A stretch of DNA of 6,028 nt from Verrucomicrobiota bacterium (GTDB taxonomy: Bacteria > Verrucomicrobiota > Verrucomicrobiae > Chthoniobacterales > UBA10450), in the NCBI GenBank assembly GCA_005887855.1, contig VBQB01000222.1, positions 1 through 6,028 of the forward strand, given 5' to 3'. A program made the position numbers and the translations under genes. Each line of letters opens with the position of its first letter. The first letter of the stretch is position 1. The notes beneath the pieces are model-generated. The model did no database searches and was not told the origin of the DNA. It was given only the letters and a program-made list of their open reading frames with translations. Below are positions 1-5,893 of this stretch, piece after piece.

Positions 1-2
1 AA

Positions 3-152
3 AAAGTAAAAGTCATTTATACCACTGTGCGAGGGACTTATGACTTGAATCGAGCCGGCGTCATGGACAAACACGGAAACGGCTGTAGATGGATGCAGAT
101 GAAAACGACCAACGCGCCACTTTGCGCCGCCGACTACCGGCACGCTGGATAA
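3..152 (+). CDS. Possible C-terminal end of an unknown gene, cut by the left window edge
   Basis: A frame open from the left edge runs 49 codons to a TAA at 150-152. Its product ends in a plausible protein-like stretch (YTTVRGTYDLNRAGVMDKHG, then a segment with two Cys and a final RHAG). First codon positions are mostly purine, as in real coding DNA. I do not recognise a family. The run is short enough to arise by chance, so this is only a candidate. No start codon is needed inside the window if the gene begins upstream; an internal ATG at 63-65 would give about 29 residues. Two overlapping ORFs in other frames (61-282 minus, 89-301 plus) look less protein-like and are very Arg-rich. Confidence 0.3.
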   Translation, partial: KVKVIYTTVRGTYDLNRAGVMDKHGNGCRWMQMKTTNAPLCAADYRHAG

Positions 153-202
153 GCCCGCGTTTCGATCTCGCCAAGTTGGGAGCCCGCTCTCTGCGGCACC
201 CC

Positions 203-257
203 AGTGGTCGAATCACTCGGCGGATTTTGCCGAGGTCAACCGAATCGGAGGACCACT
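203..257. repeat. Nested inverted repeat upstream of the small membrane-protein ORF
   Basis: AGTGGTC at 203-209 pairs perfectly with GACCACT at 251-257. Inside, CTCGGC at 216-221 pairs perfectly with GCCGAG at 229-234 around a 7-base loop (GGATTTT). The motif CGAATC also occurs twice, near 209-214 and 241-246. No T-run follows on either strand, so a standard intrinsic terminator is not supported. It ends 15 bases before the GTG start at 273 and could be a 5'-leader structure, a protein-binding site, or chance. Confidence 0.3.
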
Positions 258-272
258 CACCCTTAAAACATT

Positions 273-593
273 GTGAAACCAATACCTCAAATCAGTCCTA
301 ATTCGCGCTATTCGTGCCGCGACAGGCGCCAACCGCGCGATCACCGGAATTTCCCGTCAACGGATTATTCCTACGAAGCGACCGCGAAAACAGACGACAG
401 CTCCCTCCCAATTGCTGGAAACGCGCACCGTATTTCCAAGTTGCGCACGTTCCGCAAATTGAGCAGCGAATTCTTCGGCACGGAAACGCGCCGCGATTAT
501 GTTTCCGAGCTCACGCTCTTCGCGGTGATCGCAGGAGTCTCAGCCTGGCCGATCATCTCGATGATCGCTGCCCTGTATCGCATGCTAAAATAA
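273..593 (+). CDS. Hypothetical small single-pass membrane protein, 106 aa
   Basis: I do not recognise a named family. The N-terminal half (residues 1-55) is polar, low in hydrophobic content and rich in Arg, Asp and Ser, so probably disordered. The C-terminal half looks ordered: a basic/aromatic stretch (about 56-77, with FFGTETRRDY), then one hydrophobic segment (about 79-103, with FAVIAGVSAWPIISMIAALY), ending RMLK. This suggests a tail-anchored or single-pass inner-membrane protein. The start is uncertain: GTG at 273 is the first candidate after an in-frame TAA at 264-266, an ATT at 270 is also possible, and no ribosome-binding site sits at good spacing (a GGAGG at 247-251 is too far). 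Codon positions look more gene-like in the second half. The overlapping 314-652 frame is Arg/Pro-rich and is probably a shadow. Confidence 0.5.
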   Translation: MKPIPQISPNSRYSCRDRRQPRDHRNFPSTDYSYEATAKTDDSSLPIAGNAHRISKLRTFRKLSSEFFGTETRRDYVSELTLFAVIAGVSAWPIISMIAALYRMLK

Positions 594-693
594 GCGGCCG
601 ACTACAACTGGAACGTTTCACGATCTGGCTCCCGCTCAATTGCCGATCCTGAAGCGGCTTCACCGTGTCTCTCTCCATTCCTGCTCTCTACTA
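594..693. other. Short convergent intergenic gap with a small palindrome
   Basis: This 100-base stretch separates the small + strand ORF from the 3' end of the minus-strand polymerase gene. The only structure I see is a perfect 6-base inverted repeat, TGAAGC-G-GCTTCA, at 650-662, which could form a weak hairpin in either transcript. No convincing T-tract follows it, so I do not call a terminator. Confidence 0.3.
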
Positions 694-2970
694 CTACAAT
701 GCGAGGCTTTCCTGCTTCACCGAAGCCGTGTGGAGATTTGTGAACTTTTTCACTAGTTCATCGAGCTTGGCGATGTAGTAATCGACGTTTTCATCGCGGC
801 TTTGCGGGTCGAATTCGCTGGCGAGTTTGGCGGCTTCGTAGGCGGGAACTTTTTTCGGCGTCGCCTTGACGTAATAGCTGATCTGGTCGCCGGGTTTGTA
901 ATTGCGGCTGCTGGCGAGGGCGAGCTCGTAGGCGGCGGCGCGGTTGCGCGCGGAACCGGCGATCTTGGCACGATATTTGTCGAGCGAATCCTGGAGCGTG
1001 TCGGTTTTCATCAACATGTCGATGTTCCATTCGCGGCTCCGGATACTGCGTTCGAAGTCGTCCCGAAGATCCACAATCCCTTCCGATTTTCCCTGCATGA
1101 TGAGCTTGATCATTTCTTCCAGAAAAACGCGCTGGAACTTTTCGAGTCCGCGCGACTTGAGCGCGCCACCTTTGATGATCACGTCCCGGTCGCGTGTGAG
1201 GAGGGCGTAATTCTTCGCCTTGTAACTGAACATAGCGTCGAATTGCTCATCGAATTCCACTTCGACGCCGGGCGGCAATTCTTTCGCCAAACCGCGTTGA
1301 AGTTCTTCGATCTCGTCTGCTGTAGTGGCAGCCGTGTCGGCTGCATTGCCTTTGGTCTTTGCAGGCGGCACGCCTGCCCCTACAGAAGAAGGCGCAACGA
1401 AATAGATTCCGTCAGTATCGACTTCGATGACTTTCGCGCCGCGTGCGCTTAGCCAGTCGATCATCTTTTTCAAGAGGTCGCGTCCGATTTGCGTGACCCG
1501 TGCTGCGGCATCGAAATCGGCGAAGTTCCCCTGCGCAAACCCGAGGTAGCCATAGAAACTGTTGATCAGAATTTTGAAAGTGTTTTGCAGCGCGTGGAAG
1601 TGAGTTCGCTTCAGGCGGTTGTTATCCTTTTCCGCGCCGCGCATCTCTGCCTTGGCTTCCAACCGAAAAGTGCGCAGGTCGGTAAGCATATGCCGGAAAA
1701 TCTGAAGACGGTCGGTCGCGGGAAAGCAATCGAACTGCAGCATAAGCGAGGGATAAAGTGAGGCCACATCGCAATGCCAGACGTTATGCGCAACGCCGGT
1801 GAAAAAGATCGCGGTGTAGCCGCCTTCAAAACCGCGCACTGTCGGCATTTCGGGAATGGAATGGCGTTGCCGGAAATATTCGCGCAGAAAAAGCGCGTTG
1901 ATGCGAGTCGCGTTACCGCGCACGATCACGTCCTGATAGTTGTAGGGAAAAATCTGCGCCTGAATGAAGTAGCTCGGGCTGAGCAGCTCGGCGACCGCGC
2001 GTGTTTCATGGAGCGCGCACAACGCCCGCGCGCGAAATCTTTCATCGTTGTCGATATAGGCTCGCGGCAATTCTTTGCCGGTGAGTGCCGAGAGTTCGTC
2101 GCTATCGCAAAAACCGAAATGCCGTGCAACATCGGCGCGCTCGAATCCGGACAAGGTTCGCATGCCGACGTCGTAGAATTGTGCGAGCAAAAACGTATCG
2201 ACGAAATGGCGTCCCTCGATCGTAAATTTTGGGTAATCGATGGTTTTCTCAGCAATTTGCAGTCGTGAGGGACGAGAGCGCAGAAATCCGCCGCTACGTC
2301 CCCAGTCGAGCTTAACTTTCACTTTCCGCGCCCGCACCACCAGATACGGCAGATCGAACCGAAATAAATTGTGACCTTCGATGACGTCCGGATCGCGCTC
2401 TTTAATGAGATTCGTCAGGCGCTTGAGCACATCTCGCTCCGATTCCTCGACGTTTTTTGGATCGACAATCAACAATTCCTCCCAGCCAGTGTTGTCCGAG
2501 AGTGCGATACTCATAATGTGATCAGTCGGACCGAGATCAGCGGCCCCGGCGACAGGATCGGCGAAGGAGAGGACTTCGAGCTGCATCCTCTTCAGCTCTT
2601 CGAACGGTAAATCTTTGAAGAGCGTCCGACCCGTCGCAGTAAGGTAATGCTGAACTGGATCGGTGAGGGCGAAGTAATCGCGGTTCGCTTTTTTAAGGCC
2701 GTTGCGGAACGCAATTAGCTCCTTCCAGCTATCAACCGTAATCAGCCAGCCATATTTTAGATCGCCTTCTAGTTTCTCGGCATCGATGCCAAGATCGGCA
2801 ACGTCGGAGTCGCACCAAACAAATGGGTGGAAAGGCTCAACGTCGGCGATGGTCGACCCGTCCTTTTCCCGGCGATAGACCTTGACTGTGCCGGTCTCGC
2901 CCAGCTCGATGGCAACGATGCGCGGGGTCGAATCGGCACCAAAGAGCATTGTGTTCTTCTCAAATTCCAT
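694..2970 (-). CDS. Family B DNA polymerase (Pol II-like), 758 aa, exonuclease motifs degraded
   Basis: Template-directed DNA polymerase of family B, close in length to E. coli Pol II (783 aa). Polymerase motifs are intact: motif A DVASLYPS (401-408), motif B with K466 and NSFYG (470-474), motif C VDTDG (517-521) with both Asp, and the KNY element (586-588). The 3'-5' exonuclease domain is recognisable (about 125-330) but altered. Exo I, normally D-x-E, reads LEVLS (131-135); Exo II is kept (GHNLFRFD, 199-206); Exo III, normally YxxxD, reads CALHE (318-322). Proofreading is therefore probably weak or lost. The C-terminal QESLAL (753-758) resembles a hexapeptide beta-clamp-binding motif. Residues about 529-551, after motif C, come from an inserted palindromic element. 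The start is taken as M1; M8 (codon 2947-2949) is a good alternative, with a GAGAAG nearby. It is transcribed divergently from the amidohydrolase gene. Likely role: repair or translesion synthesis. Confidence 0.93.
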   Translation of the reverse strand: MEFEKNTMLFGADSTPRIVAIELGETGTVKVYRREKDGSTIADVEPFHPFVWCDSDVADLGIDAEKLEGDLKYGWLITVDSWKELIAFRNGLKKANRDYFALTDPVQHYLTATGRTLFKDLPFEELKRMQLEVLSFADPVAGAADLGPTDHIMSIALSDNTGWEELLIVDPKNVEESERDVLKRLTNLIKERDPDVIEGHNLFRFDLPYLVVRARKVKVKLDWGRSGGFLRSRPSRLQIAEKTIDYPKFTIEGRHFVDTFLLAQFYDVGMRTLSGFERADVARHFGFCDSDELSALTGKELPRAYIDNDERFRARALCALHETRAVAELLSPSYFIQAQIFPYNYQDVIVRGNATRINALFLREYFRQRHSIPEMPTVRGFEGGYTAIFFTGVAHNVWHCDVASLYPSLMLQFDCFPATDRLQIFRHMLTDLRTFRLEAKAEMRGAEKDNNRLKRTHFHALQNTFKILINSFYGYLGFAQGNFADFDAAARVTQIGRDLLKKMIDWLSARGAKVIEVDTDGIYFVAPSSVGAGVPPAKTKGNAADTAATTADEIEELQRGLAKELPPGVEVEFDEQFDAMFSYKAKNYALLTRDRDVIIKGGALKSRGLEKFQRVFLEEMIKLIMQGKSEGIVDLRDDFERSIRSREWNIDMLMKTDTLQDSLDKYRAKIAGSARNRAAAYELALASSRNYKPGDQISYYVKATPKKVPAYEAAKLASEFDPQSRDENVDYYIAKLDELVKKFTNLHTASVKQESLAL
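1321..1384. repeat. REPIN-like composite palindrome inserted in frame in the polymerase gene
   Basis: Two 24-base arms (1321-1344 and 1361-1384) lie as inverted copies of one another, matching at 20 of 24 positions, with a 16-base spacer. The ends are TGTAG and CTACA. Each arm holds its own perfect hairpin: GCAGCCG-TGT-CGGCTGC (1328-1344) and GCAGGCG-GCA-CGCCTGC (1361-1377). Between the two hairpins, paired bases differ in a compensatory way (C-G versus G-C), so stem pairing is conserved while sequence varies. This is the architecture of REP doublets/REPINs. Read on the minus strand it encodes V530 to T550 of the polymerase without a stop. The residues are small and polar (VGAGVPPA, then KTKGNAADTAATT), between motif C and the next conserved helix, where homologues usually have a short loop. 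Confidence 0.8.
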
Positions 2971-3111
2971 TGCCAGATCAAGAGAACCGGAAAAAGAAAT
3001 TAGGAAAGCAGGAAAAGAGGAATTGAATCTAAAAAATCATTTGAGCGACACGAACGCTGCCGACCTGTTCGGGAGACGCGTGCGCTAACCGAAGCCATCT
3101 GTTATAAATGG
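2971..3111. promoter_or_regulatory. Divergent promoter region between polymerase and amidohydrolase genes
   Basis: This 141-base gap must hold the promoters of both divergent genes. On the + strand a TATAAA (3103-3108) resembles a -10 box but lies only 3-6 bases before the amidohydrolase ATG codons, with no clear -35 box; if used, the transcript would be nearly leaderless. On the polymerase side, bases about 2980-3016 are almost all purine on the + strand, so the polymerase mRNA leader would be pyrimidine-rich. Neither gene has a clear Shine-Dalgarno sequence here. Promoter assignments are by eye and weak. Confidence 0.3.
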
Positions 3112-4353
3112 ATGATGAAGATTTGCTCGTCGTCGATCTTTGCCGTGTTCTTCGCGATTTCAGTTCTCGCTGAATCGCCCCCAGTTGAAAAAATCGCAGA
3201 GAACGAGCTCCCATCGTTACTCGCAATACACTTCGGCATCTACGACAAACCGGAGCTTAAAGGGTACGGCGTTATCGGAATTATGAAGAATGGGGATGGC
3301 CCGACCGTGCTGGTGCGCACCGATATGGACGCGTTACCCGTGGAAGAGGAAACGGGTTTGCCCTACGCAAGCAAAATCACGACCAAGAATGACGAAGGCA
3401 AGGATGTCCCCGTAATGCACGCCTGCGGACACGACGCACATATTGCCGCCTTCATTGGCACCGCGCGCGTTCTCGCGAAGCTAAAAGATCAATGGCACGG
3501 CACGATCTTGTTTGTGGCACAACCAGCAGAGGAGACAGGCAATGGGGCGCGCGCGTTGCTCAAAGCTGGGCTTTACAATCAATTCGGCAAACCGAATTTC
3601 GCACTCGGTTTTCATGACAAGGCCGATCTGGAAACCGGCCACATTGGCGTAACCGAAGGTTACACGTATGCGAATGTTGATTCAGTGAATGTGACCGTGC
3701 GAGGCGTGGGCGGGCACGGCGCGTATCCGCACAAAACGAAAGACCCGATTGTGCTAGCAGCGGAAATGATCAACGCGTGGCAGACGATTGTCAGCCGCGA
3801 AAATAACCCGCTCGATCCGATTGTGGTAACGGTCGGATCGATCCACGGCGGCACGAAACACAACATCATTCCGGACGAAGTGAAAATGCAATTGACTGTG
3901 CGCACTTACAAAGCCGACGTGCGCGAGCGCGTGCTGGCGGCGATTGATCAGATCGCCAAAGGCATCGCCGCGGCCGGGGGAGTGCCGCCGAGGCGTGCGC
4001 CGATTGTCGATGTACTCAAAGATCAATTCACGCCGGCTACTTACAACAATCCCGAGTTGACGAAACGTCTCGTCGCCGTGTGGAAGGAGTCGTTAGGCAA
4101 CGAAAACGTGGACATCGTCGATCCAACAATGGGCGGCGAAGATTTTTCCGAGTATAGCCTGCCGGATCATTCAATTCCTGCGGTTGATTTCCACATTGGT
4201 GCGGTAGATCCGGCGAAAATCGCCGACAGCAAAAAGGATGGCACGTCGCTGCCTAGTTTGCACTCGAGCAAGTTCGCGCCGGTGCCGGAGCCGACGATCC
4301 GTATCGGAATTATCGCGATGACGAGCGCGGTGCTGGAGTTGATAAAAAAGTAA
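3112..4353 (+). CDS. Exported M20-family amidohydrolase/metallopeptidase, 413 aa
   Basis: Zinc-dependent hydrolase of the M20 (M20D-like) group, which cleaves N-acyl amino acids or peptide-like amides; the substrate cannot be told. A signal peptide is evident: basic start MMK, hydrophobic segment about 8-19, likely cleavage after VLA (18-20), so it acts in the periplasm or outside. Metal and catalytic motifs are present: DMDALP (71-76), HACGHDAH (103-110), the EE pair (140-141), GFHDK (H168), GGHGAYPH in the lid/dimer domain (200-207), MGGEDF (340-345) and LHSSKF (H384). N-terminally, the fold's usual helix bearing an H-x-H/N-PELS-type motif appears absent: the protein passes from ELPSLLAIH (32-40) straight into FGIYDKPELKGYGVIG (41-56), about 30-35 residues shorter than I expect. 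ATG ATG at 3112 gives two equivalent starts; there is no clear ribosome-binding site. It converges on ftsZ, and its stop codon lies at the edge of a palindromic element. Confidence 0.9.
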   Translation: MMKICSSSIFAVFFAISVLAESPPVEKIAENELPSLLAIHFGIYDKPELKGYGVIGIMKNGDGPTVLVRTDMDALPVEEETGLPYASKITTKNDEGKDVPVMHACGHDAHIAAFIGTARVLAKLKDQWHGTILFVAQPAEETGNGARALLKAGLYNQFGKPNFALGFHDKADLETGHIGVTEGYTYANVDSVNVTVRGVGGHGAYPHKTKDPIVLAAEMINAWQTIVSRENNPLDPIVVTVGSIHGGTKHNIIPDEVKMQLTVRTYKADVRERVLAAIDQIAKGIAAAGGVPPRRAPIVDVLKDQFTPATYNNPELTKRLVAVWKESLGNENVDIVDPTMGGEDFSEYSLPDHSIPAVDFHIGAVDPAKIADSKKDGTSLPSLHSSKFAPVPEPTIRIGIIAMTSAVLELIKK

Positions 4354-4450
4354 TTCAGGCTTCCGCCCTGCCTTGTCGAGCGGGCAGCCTGCCCGGAGTA
4401 AACGCCAGACTGGAAGCCTGTCCGACTTGTCAGGCAAGATGCCTGAGTTA
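4351..4450. repeat. Composite palindromic element between convergent genes, containing both stop codons
   Basis: The ends form an imperfect inverted repeat: TAATTCAGGC at 4351-4360 faces GCCTGAGTTA at 4441-4450, and 20 of the outer 28 positions per arm match. Inside are perfect hairpins CGGGCAG-C-CTGCCCG (4381-4395) and TCAGGCA-AGA-TGCCTGA (4430-4446), plus degenerate CAGGCTTCC/GGAAGCCTG-type palindromes near 4355-4369 and 4406-4420. The TAA of the amidohydrolase (4351-4353) and the TAA of ftsZ (4448-4450, minus strand) are the two outer ends. It may serve as a bidirectional transcription-stop or mRNA 3'-end protecting structure, but there is no T-tract, so classic intrinsic termination is not shown. 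The CAGGC/GCCTG cores resemble those of the element inside the polymerase gene. Confidence 0.7.
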
Positions 4451-5848
4451 CTTCACCCTCATGTTTTTCCGCAGATAGGTCGGAACATCGAGATCTTCGC
4501 CTTCGACGATGGTCGGCTCGCTTTTTTCAAAGCGACCGCGCGTGACTGGCTCGAATTGCAGCACTTCCTGTTTCGCATGTGCAGCTTTTTCAGCGAGTGG
4601 TTGCTCCTCTTTCGCCGGCACCGATTTCTTCTGTGGCATCGGCAAGTGTGGCTCAATTTTCTTGATTGCAGATGCTGGCGGCGGCGGTGCAATTTCAGCA
4701 GGCACCGGCTGTTCAGGCGGAATGAAATCCGCGGGCGAGAGAGCTTCCATGGTTGTCGGTTGAGGCTCGATGACGACGTTGGGCGGAATCTCCCGCGGTT
4801 GTTCCCAGACTGGTGGCATCGCGGGTACCGTGCTTTGTGCTGGCTGAGTCTGCTGTGGAATCAAATCCTCATCGGTCGCGAACGAACTGATGATTGTAAC
4901 GCTCAAGCGGTTTCCCATTCGTCCATCGACGGCGGTGCCAAACAAAATCTGCGTCTGCTCATGTATGTGACGGCCGAGTTCCTGCATTAAGATTTCCACC
5001 TCGGATAACGTCATACCAGGTCCACCTGCCACCTGAACCAGTACACTTGCCGCATCCGCGAGCATGCGGCCGCGATCCATCAGCGGATTTTTGAGCGCCT
5101 GTGCTAGCGCGTCATGGGCGCGATTATCCGAATCGGATTCACCGAAACCAAATAAGCAACGGCCATTCGGACTGCGCAATACCGCAAGCAAATCATCGAA
5201 GCCGATGCGAATCAGTCCTGGCCGCTGAATCAAGTTTACAATTGAACGCACGCTTTGGCTGATTGTGATATCCGCCATGGCAAAGGCCTGGTGAATGCCC
5301 GCTTTCGGCGCGATGATATCGCCCATCTGATCGTTCTCGAAGCAGATGACCGCGTTGGCAATTTCATTGAGCCGGGCGAGCGCCTCCCGGGCTTGCGCGC
5401 CACGCCGTTTACCCTCGAAAGAAAATGGGAGCGTGGCAAAAGTCACGACAAGCGCTCCAGCTTCACGAGCGAGCTGGGCGACGTAGGGGGCAGCGCCCGA
5501 GCCGGTGCCGCCACCGAGCCCAACGCACATAAAAACCATTCGGGCTTCGGTAAGGGCTTCCCGGATTTCGTCGGCGGATTCCACCGCTGCCTCATAGCCG
5601 AGTTCCGGGTCGCCGCCCGCTCCCAAACCACGCGTCACAGCGCGGCCGAGCTGCACCTTGTGCGCGACCACGGAACTCGCTAGCGACTGCACATCGGTGT
5701 TGATGGCCACCACGTCGGCTCGTTCCAAGCCATCGAGCACGATACGATCGAGCGCGTTTAAACCGGCGCCGCCAATACTTACAACTTTGATGGGAATAAA
5801 TTCCTCGTCCCGTTCGGGCAAACTATAATTCTTGCTAAGCTGGATCAT
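4448..5848 (-). CDS. ftsZ: Cell division protein FtsZ, divergent, 466 aa
   Basis: Tubulin-like GTPase that polymerises at mid-cell as the division ring scaffold. Visible motifs: N-terminal nucleotide-binding GGAGLNA (26-32), NTDVQSL (50-56), RGLGAGGDPELG (73-84), tubulin signature GGGTGSGAAP (112-121), PFSFEGKRR (141-149), and the H7 helix region around 184-207. The T7 loop, which completes the GTPase site of the adjacent subunit, reads GLIRIGFDDL (211-220) instead of the usual GLINVDFADV: the Asn is R214, the first Asp is G216, and only the last Asp (D219) is kept. After the C-terminal domain (to about 323) comes a Pro-rich linker of about 125 residues, then a good C-terminal conserved peptide DLDVPTYLRK (452-461) for FtsA binding and a basic tail NMRVK. 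The ATG at 5846-5848 follows ftsA by 45 bases without a clear ribosome-binding site. Its order after ftsA supports the main division ftsZ rather than a stray paralogue. Confidence 0.95.
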   Translation of the reverse strand: MIQLSKNYSLPERDEEFIPIKVVSIGGAGLNALDRIVLDGLERADVVAINTDVQSLASSVVAHKVQLGRAVTRGLGAGGDPELGYEAAVESADEIREALTEARMVFMCVGLGGGTGSGAAPYVAQLAREAGALVVTFATLPFSFEGKRRGAQAREALARLNEIANAVICFENDQMGDIIAPKAGIHQAFAMADITISQSVRSIVNLIQRPGLIRIGFDDLLAVLRSPNGRCLFGFGESDSDNRAHDALAQALKNPLMDRGRMLADAASVLVQVAGGPGMTLSEVEILMQELGRHIHEQTQILFGTAVDGRMGNRLSVTIISSFATDEDLIPQQTQPAQSTVPAMPPVWEQPREIPPNVVIEPQPTTMEALSPADFIPPEQPVPAEIAPPPPASAIKKIEPHLPMPQKKSVPAKEEQPLAEKAAHAKQEVLQFEPVTRGRFEKSEPTIVEGEDLDVPTYLRKNMRVK

Positions 5849-5893
5849 TTAATCATTGCCGATCTTATTGATTGTTGATTTTTATCGCTTCCG

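Noticed and set aside
201..217. GGTCGAATCAC resembling a tRNA T-loop
   Set aside because: Only a 4-bp stem surrounds it and no acceptor, D or anticodon arm can be folded around it.
61..282. Minus-strand 73-codon frame and the overlapping + strand 70-codon frame at 89-301
   Set aside because: Both are Arg-rich, lack any recognisable motif or ribosome-binding site, and overlap each other in opposite directions.
802..1452. Long + strand open frame (216 codons) opposite the polymerase gene
   Set aside because: It is fully antisense to the polymerase gene, whose catalytic motifs are intact; the open frame follows from GC-rich codon structure.
4351..4450. Palindrome cluster considered as a CRISPR array or a classic terminator
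   Set aside because: There are no direct repeats with regular spacers, and no T-run follows the hairpins on either strand.
4373..4990. Long + strand open frame (205 codons) opposite the 3' half of ftsZ
   Set aside because: It is antisense to the Pro-rich linker and C-terminal domain of FtsZ, with Arg/Cys/Trp-rich low-quality protein sequence.
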